Part shown: in pieces, positions 1 to 5,762 of the stretch
Position numbering within the stretch: the first letter of the stretch is position 1
How the letters are laid out: every line of letters starts with the position of its first letter
Source of the DNA: SKVR01 sp964589855
GTDB taxonomy: Bacteria > Bacteroidota > Bacteroidia > Bacteroidales > UBA7960
Reading direction: 5' to 3'
DNA: 10,460 bases
Assembly (NCBI GenBank): GCA_964589855.1
Contig: CAZPVB010000142.1
Location: 1 to 10,460, forward strand
The notes under the pieces: generated by a model
Seen by the model: the letters and a program-made list of their open reading frames with translations, nothing else
Database searches by the model: none
What the model was told of the DNA's origin: nothing
Made by a program: the position numbers and the translations under genes

Positions 1-159
1 TTGAGAGGATTTGGAAGCTTTATAATTAAGCAAAGAGCCGAAAAAACAGGACGCAATATTTCCAAAAACACAACCATTATCATCCCCGCTCATTCTATTC
101 CTTCTTTTAAACCTGCCAAAGAATTTGTAACAGAGGTAAAAGAATCTGTGAAAGTTTGA
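1..159 (+). CDS. HU-family DNA-binding protein, C-terminal part (5' end outside window)
   Basis: Reading frame 1 is open from the first base to TGA at 157-159 and gives 52 residues. It begins with the HU signature LRGFGSF (codons 1-7), then the beta-arm with basic residues and GRN (codons 17-19), then the IP...IPSFKPAKEF segment that packs the C-terminal part in HU/IHF proteins. HU proteins are small dimeric nucleoid proteins that bend DNA. About 40 N-terminal residues (the dimerising helices) should lie upstream of the window. The arm tip reads RNISKNT instead of the classical RNPxTG, so the proline that inserts between base pairs in E. coli HU is an isoleucine here (codon 20). I recall this form from other Bacteroidota HU proteins. 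The leading TTG is an internal leucine codon, not a start. The next gene begins 58 bases downstream on the same strand. Confidence 0.9.
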   Translation: MRGFGSFIIKQRAEKTGRNISKNTTIIIPAHSIPSFKPAKEFVTEVKESVKV

Positions 160-217
160 CCTGTAAGGAAATAGTTGCAAGAAATTCTATAAAAAATAAA
201 TTCTAAAAATAAAAAAT

Positions 218-307
218 ATGCCAAGCGGAAAAAAAAGAAAAAGACATAAGATGGCAACACATAAGCGTAAAAAAAGACTTCGCAAGAATCGTCATAAGAA
301 GAAATAA
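218..307 (+). CDS. AURKAIP1/COX24-domain small basic protein (bS22/mS38-like)
   Basis: This 29-residue ORF starts MPSGKKRKRHKMATHKRKKR and ends in a run of Arg, Lys, Asn and His before TAA. About two thirds of its residues are basic (K, R, H). The core K-R-x-K-x-x-H-K pattern is typical of the AURKAIP1/COX24 C-terminal domain. In mitochondria this family is the small-subunit ribosomal protein mS38, and in mycobacteria a similar mini-protein is bS22, so a ribosome-associated role in this organism is an inference. Bacteroidota genomes commonly carry a nearly identical tiny protein. The region upstream of ATG is purine- and A-rich with no Shine-Dalgarno sequence, as usual in this phylum. The gene follows the HU gene and is closed by a strong hairpin 28 bases after the stop. 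It is short enough for standard gene callers to miss. Confidence 0.88.
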   Translation: MPSGKKRKRHKMATHKRKKRLRKNRHKKK

Positions 308-335
308 CACGCTTTAATATATGTTGAAACCTTAA

Positions 336-379
336 AAAATTACATAATACCTTTCATTGTACTGGTATTATGTAATTTT
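336..379 (+). terminator. Intrinsic terminator after the HU / COX24-like genes
   Basis: A perfect 16-bp inverted repeat has its left arm at 336-351 (AAAATTACATAATACC) and its right arm at 364-379, around a 12-base loop. The right arm ends in TTTT and is followed by GTTTTG. The A-run flanking the left arm means it could also work on the minus strand. It lies directly downstream of the small basic protein gene. Confidence 0.8.
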
Positions 380-444
380 GTTTTGTGATTACATCTACTA
401 TTCTGAACCTGTATCCTTCCCTTTATTCATCTTCATTTATTGTG

Positions 445-480
445 ATCTGCCCACAGTAGTTTTTTTGCTACCAGGCAGAT
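445..480. repeat. Interrupted inverted repeat / hairpin
   Basis: ATCTGCC (445-451) pairs perfectly with GGCAGAT (474-480). Inside it, GTAG (456-459) pairs with CTAC (468-471), leaving a T-rich loop and a small 4x2 internal bulge. The function is unknown. No T-tract follows on the plus strand, so it does not look like a standard terminator. Confidence 0.4.
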
Positions 481-510
481 AGATACAATAGAATTAAGCA
501 ACCAAACAAG

Positions 511-530
511 ATCCTGTTTGATCCTGTTTG
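511..530. repeat. Tandem duplicate of a 10-base unit
   Basis: ATCCTGTTTG occurs twice in direct succession (511-520, 521-530). An upstream CAAAC (503-507) is inverted relative to the GTTTG ending each copy. It could be a replication-slippage duplication or a small protein-binding site; nothing else supports a function. Confidence 0.5.
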
Positions 531-731
531 CTATTGTTTTGAGTTTGCAATTGTTTAAGTTTTCCTGAACAATCAACCTGCACAAACAAAAGCAGACAAA
601 AAGTTTGAAATGCTTTGGTGGTAAATTCTTTGTGCTGAAACGAAGAACTTTAAAACCATGTATTTATTTGTTTTTCAGTCATTTGCGTAAAACGCCCTCT
701 TTTTTTGGATGCCTGCAGACATCTCTTTGAC

Positions 732-762
732 TTGCAACAATATTTTATCTGTTTATAATTTG
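732..762 (+). promoter_or_regulatory. Weak candidate promoter for rng
   Basis: TTG at 732-734 is followed 19 bases later by TATAATTTG (754-762). This resembles the Bacteroidota TTTG-N19-21-TAnnTTTG promoter but has one extra base inside the -7 element. Transcription would begin near 769 and leave a leader of about 300 bases before rng. No better match was found between 380 and 1067 on the plus strand apart from a coincidental one inside the terminator arm. Confidence 0.3.
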
Positions 763-773
763 ATTAAGTCGGT

Positions 774-942
774 CAGATGCCTGCCCCGTTCTTATTCTTA
801 CGGGGGAGCTTGCCAAAAAACAGTTTTGTTCTTTTTAACGTGTTGCGAATTATAATCACACGATTGTCTGTCAATAGTATTGTCATGGCTCGGTTCATTT
901 GTATTGGTGCATAATGATATCTGACAAGGGCAGCAGCATCTG
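774..942 (+). promoter_or_regulatory. Possible structured RNA leader upstream of rng
   Basis: CAGATGC-CTGCCC (774-786) is complementary to GGGCAG-CA-GCATCTG (928-942), giving 13 base pairs with one 2-base bulge. A GC-rich local hairpin, CCCCGT (784-789) with ACGGGG (800-805), shares bases with the long-range stem, so the two would compete. TTGTCA (880-885) can also pair with TGACAA (922-927), immediately next to the outer stem. The region lies just downstream of the candidate promoter. It may be an autoregulatory leader, a separate small RNA, or chance. Only sequence complementarity supports it. Confidence 0.3.
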
Positions 943-1067
943 TTAAGAAAAACAAGGAGTAATAGAATTTTGCTGATATTGAAGAAGACAACACCCCCGG
1001 CAGAAAAACTGTTCTCAAAAAGGATCAACAACAGAAGATAATAGTAATAAACTAAAAATATTAGATT

Positions 1068-2618
1068 GTGAATAAAGAATTAATCATTGATTCGAACGCC
1101 TCGGAAATCGTTATTGCCCTTATGGAAGATAAGCAATTGGTAGAATTGCATAAAGAAAAGAAAAACAATAACTATTCGGTGGGAGACATATACCTGGGGA
1201 AGGTAAAAAAAATTATTTCAGGATTGAATGCCGCTTTTGTTGATGTAGGGTATGAAAGAGATGCCTTTTTACATTATCTTGACCTGGGAGCACAGGTAAA
1301 TTCACTCAACAAATTTACCAAGCTGGCCATGGGAGGGAAAAATAAGATCATCCCCATGGAAAAATTTATTCCTGAAAAAGACATAGAAAAAACCGGAAAG
1401 ATAACAGGCGTATTAAGTTCAAACCAACCGGTACTGGTTCAAATTGCCAAAGAACCCATATCTACCAAAGGACCCAGGATTACAAGTGAAATATCATTGG
1501 CAGGCCGATACCTGGTACTTGTACCTTTCTCCGACAGGGTTTCGGTATCGCAAAAAATCAAAACCTCAGAAGAAAAGCAACGCCTGAAAAGATTGGTTCT
1601 AAGCATTAAACCAAAAAATTTCGGCATCATTATCAGAACAGTTGCCGAAGGTAAAATGGTTAAAGATCTTAATGCCGATCTGCAATCACTGGTTGATAAA
1701 TGGTATAGTGTGGCCGAAAAACTCGAAAACGCTAAGCCACCCAAGATCATACAGGGTGAGATCAACAGGACATCCGCCATTTTGCGCGATCTGCTTACAG
1801 AAGAATTTCATCATATTTATGTAAACGATCAGGTAATTTTCGAAGAACTCAAAGATTATATCAAAACCATTGCCCCCGCCAAAGCAGACATATTAAAGCT
1901 TTATAAAAACAAAATGCCCATTTTTGATGCTTTGGGAGTAGAAAAGCAGATCAAAGGTTCGTTTGGCAAAATCGTTTCTATAAAAGGGGGTACTTACCTG
2001 ATTATTGAACATACCGAAGCACTTCATGTGATTGATGTGAACAGCGGGCATCGCATCAACGCCGATAACAGTCAGGAATCCAATGCCCTGGAGGTTAACC
2101 TTGAAGCTGCTGCCGAGATTGCCCGTCAACTCAGATTGCGCGATATGGGCGGAATCATTGTGGTTGATTTTATCGATATGATCGATTCGGCAAACCGCCG
2201 AAAACTCTTCGAAAAAATGAAAGAAGAGATGAAAAAAGACCGTGCCAAACACAATATATTGCCTCCAAGTAAATTTGGACTCATACAGATCACCAGGCAA
2301 AGGGTAAGAACTGAAACCACAGTTGAGATCATTGAAAAATGTCCTTCATGCGGAGGCACTGGTGAAATAAAACCCAGCATCATTTTGATTGATGAAATTG
2401 AAAACAATTTGCGCTACCTGATTGAGGAACAAAATGAAAAAGATCTTACATTAAGAGTTCATCCTTACGTGCACGCATACCTTACCAAAGGAATTTTGAG
2501 CAGGAAAGTAAAATGGATACTCAGATTTAAAACCAGGATATCTGTTTATCCCTCATTCTCTTATCATTTCCTTGAATACCGATTCTTTAATAAAATAGAT
2601 GACGAAATTAAACTTTAA
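1068..2618 (+). CDS. rng: Ribonuclease G (Rne/Rng family endoribonuclease)
   Basis: The 516-residue product matches RNase G along its whole length. RNase G cuts single-stranded 5'-monophosphate RNA during rRNA maturation and mRNA decay in the cytoplasm. An S1-like RNA-binding region spans about residues 36-130 (GDIYLGKVKKI, then AAFVDVG and AFLH). The catalytic region contains VIDVNSG with D323 and VVDFIDM with D367, matching the two Mg-binding aspartates of E. coli RNase E. CPSCGG (C425, C428) is the Zn-link motif used for dimer pairing. There is no long C-terminal scaffold, so it is closer to RNase G than to RNase E. The start is GTG at 1068, with no SD sequence and A-rich DNA upstream; the protein then begins NKELIIDSNASE, as expected for the family N-terminus. 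recX follows 61 bases later on the same strand. Confidence 0.95.
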   Translation: MNKELIIDSNASEIVIALMEDKQLVELHKEKKNNNYSVGDIYLGKVKKIISGLNAAFVDVGYERDAFLHYLDLGAQVNSLNKFTKLAMGGKNKIIPMEKFIPEKDIEKTGKITGVLSSNQPVLVQIAKEPISTKGPRITSEISLAGRYLVLVPFSDRVSVSQKIKTSEEKQRLKRLVLSIKPKNFGIIIRTVAEGKMVKDLNADLQSLVDKWYSVAEKLENAKPPKIIQGEINRTSAILRDLLTEEFHHIYVNDQVIFEELKDYIKTIAPAKADILKLYKNKMPIFDALGVEKQIKGSFGKIVSIKGGTYLIIEHTEALHVIDVNSGHRINADNSQESNALEVNLEAAAEIARQLRLRDMGGIIVVDFIDMIDSANRRKLFEKMKEEMKKDRAKHNILPPSKFGLIQITRQRVRTETTVEIIEKCPSCGGTGEIKPSIILIDEIENNLRYLIEEQNEKDLTLRVHPYVHAYLTKGILSRKVKWILRFKTRISVYPSFSYHFLEYRFFNKIDDEIKL

Positions 2619-2679
2619 CAGGAATCTGCTCCGACCTTATCATTAAAAAGGTAAATCATACGCCTGAAGTGAAATATTC

Positions 2680-3159
2680 ATGGCAAATCAGAGTCGTAAT
2701 ATGGTCAGTTTCGAAAAACTTCTAACCAAAGCAGCAAAATATTGTGCCTTTCAGGAAAGATGTTCCTCTGATCTGGAAGAGAAACTAAAACTTTGGGGTG
2801 CTGCAAAAGATGATGCACAAAAGGTAATCGACCAAATGATTCACGAAAACTACATTGATCATCAGCGATTCGCTTCTGCATTTGTAAGAGGAAAGTTCAA
2901 CAACAACAAGTGGGGCAAAAATAAAATAAGTATGGAACTGAAGATGAGAAAGATTGACGAAGAAATGATTGCAATGGCCCTGGAAGAGATTGACGAAAAG
3001 GAATACTTACATACTTTGAAAAAACTTGCCACAGAAAAAAGTGAACAGTTAAAAACCAATGATCTTTATATCAAAAAACAGAAAACTTTCCGCTATCTTT
3101 ACGGAAAAGGATACGAAGAAGACCGGATAAAAAAAGTAATTGAAAGTATTAATTCATAA
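2680..3159 (+). CDS. recX: Regulatory protein RecX
   Basis: This 159-residue, highly charged and mostly helical protein matches RecX, which binds the RecA filament and limits its extension and activity. The signature lies around residues 58-80: YIDHQRFASAFVRGKF, then WG at 78-79 and KNKI. It sits within the family's series of three-helix repeats. The C-terminal repeat (about 130-158) includes YLYGKGYEEDRIKKVI, typical of RecX. Its length is normal for the family. ATG at 2680 gives MANQSRNMVSFEK; a second in-frame ATG at 2701 is also possible, and there is no SD sequence to decide between them. It lies between rng (61-base gap) and prfB (21-base gap), all on the same strand, so co-transcription is plausible. 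It is not next to recA here, unlike in many other bacteria. Confidence 0.9.
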   Translation: MANQSRNMVSFEKLLTKAAKYCAFQERCSSDLEEKLKLWGAAKDDAQKVIDQMIHENYIDHQRFASAFVRGKFNNNKWGKNKISMELKMRKIDEEMIAMALEEIDEKEYLHTLKKLATEKSEQLKTNDLYIKKQKTFRYLYGKGYEEDRIKKVIESINS

Positions 3160-3180
3160 CACATAAAATTCATATTGATC

Positions 3181-4279
3181 ATGATTTATAAAGAAGACAT
3201 CAAAGCGCTGGATAAAAGGCTGGAAGCCTTGAGGAGGTCACTTTGACTATGATGAAAAAGTGAACCACATCAAACAGCAACAGGAAAAAACAGAGAACCC
3301 GGATTTCTGGTTGAACCCCAAAGAAGCCGAACAGGTGATGAAAGATATCAGAAATCATAAAAAATGGACAGATGGTTATGAACAAGCTGCTCTTGCTTTC
3401 GAAGACCTGAAAGTATTTTTCGATTTTTATGAGGAAGGAGAGGCAGAAGAAAAAGAAGTAATGGAGCAATACAATCAGCTCACTGGAAAACTCGAAGAAC
3501 TGGAATTCCAGAAAATGCTGGGAAAAGAAGAAGACCGGCTTTCTGCTATTTTGAACATCAACTCCGGAGCAGGAGGTACAGAAAGCCAGGATTGGGCAGA
3601 AATGCTCATGAGAATGTACATAAGATATGGTGAACGCCACAAATACAAAGTGAAGGTTCTGGATCAACAGGAAGGTGATGGAGCGGGTATCAAATCTGCT
3701 TCCCTTGAGTTTGAAGGTGATTTCGCCTACGGATATCTTAAAGGAGAAAGTGGTGTGCACCGGCTGGTCAGACTATCGCCTTTTGATGCTGCCAATAAAC
3801 GACATACCAGCTTTGCCTCTGTATATGCCTATCCTATTATCGACGATAACATTGAAATTGACATCAACCCGGCCGACATTACATGGGATACGTTCCGATC
3901 CAGTGGCCCCGGAGGACAAAATGTAAACAAGGTAGAGACAGCAGTAAGATTAAGACATGCCCCATCAGGACTGGTTATAGAATGTCAGGAAACACGCTCG
4001 CAAGGGCAAAACAGAGAAAAAGCGCTCACCATGCTCAAGTCGCAACTTTACGAAATCGAATTGCGCAAGAAACATGAAAAACTTGATGCCATTGAGAGTT
4101 CAAAGATGAAAATTGAATGGGGATCGCAAATAAGGTCTTACGTAATGCATCCCTACAAAATGGTGAAAGATAATCGAACCGGTGTTGAAACTTCAAACGT
4201 TCAAAATGTAATGGACGGTGAACTGGATGAATTTATCAAAGCCTTTTTAATAGAATATGGCGATGCCATGGGCAATTAA
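3181..4279 (+). CDS. prfB: Peptide chain release factor 2 (RF2), expressed by +1 programmed frameshift
   Basis: RF2 recognises UGA and UAA stop codons and triggers peptide release. Translation starts at ATG 3181 and runs 21 codons (MIYKEDIKALDKRLEALRRS, then L) to CTT at 3241-3243, followed by in-frame TGA. The ribosome must skip T3244 and resume at GAC 3245, giving DYDEKVNHIKQ and ending at TAA 4277-4279. The joined protein is 365 residues, the same length as E. coli RF2. Family markers are NPDFW near residue 45, the stop-codon-reading SPF tripeptide (about 199-201) and the catalytic GGQ (about 244-246) within SSGPGGQNVNK. Residue before SG is Ser, as in most bacteria rather than the Thr of E. 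coli K-12. A gene caller that ignores recoding would start at GTG 3260 and lose the first 26 residues. It is the last gene before the terminator at 4288. Confidence 0.96.
3232..3247 (+). promoter_or_regulatory. prfB programmed +1 frameshift site
   Basis: An SD-like AGGAGG (3232-3237) is followed by three bases (TCA), then CTT (3241-3243), the TGA stop (3244-3246) and C. This is the canonical prfB arrangement, with the same 3-base spacing as E. coli AGGGGG-TAT-CTTTGAC. Low RF2 leads to slow termination at UGA and a slip of tRNA-Leu from CUU to UUU, which restores RF2 production, so RF2 regulates its own level. Confidence 0.95.
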
Positions 4280-4287
4280 AAAACACA

Positions 4288-4327
4288 AAAGCAGCATACA
4301 TCCTGCTCATGTCATGTATGCTGCTTT
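4288..4327. terminator. Convergent terminator between prfB and the lipoprotein gene
   Basis: A perfect 14-bp inverted repeat has arms at 4288-4301 (AAAGCAGCATACAT) and 4314-4327 around a 12-base loop. Read on the minus strand it is followed by TTTTGTGTTTTTT, a good U-tract for ending the lipoprotein transcript. On the plus strand only the three T bases of the arm are present, so it is probably weaker for prfB, whose stop is 8 bases upstream. Confidence 0.8.
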
Positions 4328-4372
4328 AAAACAATATCCTGAAAAAATCAAAAGTTGGGGATTGAAACAATC

Positions 4373-5419
4373 TTAATCTTTGATGCATCTGACCGCATAT
4401 CCGCTTTTTTTGCTGAAATTATTGGTATAAACACCGCCGTTGAAAAAGTGAGTATAATACATAATGGCTGAACCCTGATCATATTCAGTAAATGACCAGT
4501 GGGGTGAATTGTATCCCAGGCCGTCAAAAGTACCGGAGGGGTCTCTTAATCCGTTGGGTAAAAAACTTAACCGTGATACATTGCTGGCATCTCCGTTGGG
4601 TTTATACCACAAACCTGTATTGTCTTCCACATTTCCGGTAGTTTTCATCATACCTCCTGCCACAGCGCTTAACTCAAGCGAATTTACAGGCAGATTATCA
4701 GAGCGATAGGCCAGCGGATCCAGGTGTATAATCAAATTCTCCCAGTCCATAATATCCGGAACCCTGAACCCTTCCGGACAAATATTTCTGTCGTCTGTAA
4801 TCGTGAACCATGTGTACAACAATCCATAATCTGATTCATTGTCAGGTTCATCATTAAAATAAAAGAAGTACTTTGGTTCTTCCAGTTCAAGATAGTTACC
4901 CAAAAGCGATCCATCTTCAATGGGGTCACCATTTCGATAATTTTTCACCGCCAGGTTACTTCTCAACCATACCTGATCACCAACCTGAACGGTTTCATAG
5001 GTATTGTCATTGATATCTGATACCGGAACAGTGGTGGTAAAAGATACTTCATCACTATAATAAACAAGGTTTCCTTCTATATAATACGCTCTGACATAAT
5101 ACATGGTACCTGGGTCGAGCGCCTCTGCAGAGGCGTTAAAAAGACCAATGGTTACCGGTACTGTCAACTTTGAATCCTGTATGGTGGGCAGGGGTGCTTT
5201 GCTGTAGCAAAACCCCATCTCTTCCAGAGAACTTATATCTCCTAATATATCTGCATTGAAAGTTGCCGATGAAGAGGTGATATAATCTGCCAGTATAGTA
5301 TCTACTTCGGCAGACCATTGCTGGTCGTCATTATCAACATCACAAGAGGGAATAGAAAATACAATCAGGAAAGCTGATAAAACCAATAATTCTTTGGAGG
5401 TAATGCCTTTTTTTTCCAT
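4373..5419 (-). CDS. Surface lipoprotein with FnIII-like and FISUMP domains
   Basis: With the start at 5419 the product has 348 residues and begins MEKKGITSKE, a hydrophobic stretch (about 11-22) and a lipobox SIPSC, so Cys26 would be lipidated. The residues after it (DVDNDD) are acidic, like the export signal that sends Bacteroidota lipoproteins to the cell surface. Residues about 35-130 resemble a fibronectin type III-like module (MGFCYSK..., TMYYVRAYYIEG, VSFTT). Residues about 140-348 match the FISUMP domain (Fib_succ_major, TIGR02145): VQVGDQVWLRSNL, YGLLYTW, CPEGFRVP, LSFLPNGLRD, and the closing GYAVRCIKD. Its specific function is unknown; such proteins may take part in surface binding. 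The frame stays open to an ATG at 5578, but that would put 53 residues ahead of the signal peptide and lies upstream of a promoter-like element, so I prefer 5419. It converges with prfB. Confidence 0.87.
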   Translation of the reverse strand: MEKKGITSKELLVLSAFLIVFSIPSCDVDNDDQQWSAEVDTILADYITSSSATFNADILGDISSLEEMGFCYSKAPLPTIQDSKLTVPVTIGLFNASAEALDPGTMYYVRAYYIEGNLVYYSDEVSFTTTVPVSDINDNTYETVQVGDQVWLRSNLAVKNYRNGDPIEDGSLLGNYLELEEPKYFFYFNDEPDNESDYGLLYTWFTITDDRNICPEGFRVPDIMDWENLIIHLDPLAYRSDNLPVNSLELSAVAGGMMKTTGNVEDNTGLWYKPNGDASNVSRLSFLPNGLRDPSGTFDGLGYNSPHWSFTEYDQGSAIMYYTHFFNGGVYTNNFSKKSGYAVRCIKD

Positions 5420-5559
5420 TTGTTCTTTTTTTTTATAAAATAGGTGAATTTTGTATTTGATATTTAAGGTCATACTCAGCCAAACAAAGCTTGTTTTAAT
5501 TACTGATGCTTTTTTTTGGTCGTAATAATAATTGACTATGGGCATATGCAATAAGGTCA

Positions 5560-5567
5560 CAAATATA
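5560..5567 (-). promoter_or_regulatory. Candidate -7 element for the lipoprotein gene
   Basis: On the minus strand TATATTTG matches the Bacteroidota TAnnTTTG element exactly. The -33 position shows only a poor match. Transcription from here would leave a leader of roughly 130 bases before ATG 5419, and it excludes the ATG at 5578 as a start. Confidence 0.4.
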
Positions 5568-5644
5568 CTCATTTTCATTATGAGATCATAAATAATATGG
5601 TAAAGTTGAAAATGTTGAAATAAAGAATTGACAAAAAAACACTT

Positions 5645-5652
5645 TATCTTTG
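5645..5652 (+). promoter_or_regulatory. Candidate -7 element for the nucleotidyltransferase gene
   Basis: TATCTTTG matches TAnnTTTG exactly. No TTTG occurs at the expected distance upstream, so only half of the promoter is visible. Transcription would begin near 5658, close to the first base of the possible upstream ORF. Confidence 0.4.
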
Positions 5653-5657
5653 GTTGA

Positions 5658-5762
5658 ATGAAACCATCAAAATTTGTTATGACCCTTGTTATGCAAAAGG
5701 CAAAATGCAGAAAAACAATCGTTGTATACTATCCTGTTTTTTTTGTTAACAACCAACCCTGA
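5658..5762 (+). CDS. Possible 34-codon upstream ORF
   Basis: ATG at 5658-5660 opens a frame of 34 codons (MKPSKFVMTLVMQKAK..., ending FVNNQP) that closes with TGA at 5760-5762. The final A of that stop is the first base of the ATG of the next gene (TGATG). This is the classic arrangement for translational coupling. The peptide resembles no family I know. The ORF could equally be chance, since it is short and nothing else supports its translation. Together with the -7 element just upstream, it would occupy the entire leader. Confidence 0.25.
   Translation: MKPSKFVMTLVMQKAKCRKTIVVYYPVFFVNNQP

Larger units (their letters stand above)
380..1067. other. Long apparently non-coding region upstream of rng
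   Basis: About 690 bases carry no recognisable gene. The two longest ORFs here are on the minus strand (773-1018 and 798-1031). They overlap each other in different frames, lack any family motif and have no TAnnTTTG element upstream, so I treat them as chance. I see no tRNA, and no tmRNA or RNase P RNA core sequence. The region contains an interrupted hairpin (445-480), a tandem 10-mer (511-530), a repeated GATGCCTGC (708-716 and 776-784), a weak promoter candidate (732-762) and a possible structured leader (774-942). These are listed separately. Confidence 0.6.

Noticed and set aside
684..706. Possible small terminator (GCGT-AAA-ACGC, then T-run)
   Set aside because: The stem is only 4 bp, too short to be a convincing intrinsic terminator.
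773..1031. Two minus-strand ORFs of 81 and 77 codons upstream of rng
   Set aside because: They overlap in different frames, lack any recognisable motif and have no TAnnTTTG element upstream on that strand.
1439..2407. Minus-strand ORFs of 93-135 codons across rng
   Set aside because: They are antisense shadows of the well-supported RNase G coding sequence.
2634..2652. Small hairpin ACCTT/AAGGT between rng and recX
   Set aside because: It is 5 bp and AT-rich with no T-tract, so it is likely chance.
3260..4279. prfB starting at GTG 3260
   Set aside because: The upstream 21 codons, the AGGAGG-TCA-CTTTGAC site and the restored 365-residue length show that this is only the part after the frameshift.
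5420..5578. N-terminal extension of the lipoprotein to ATG 5578
   Set aside because: It would put 53 residues ahead of a complete lipoprotein signal peptide, and an exact -7 promoter element lies inside it.
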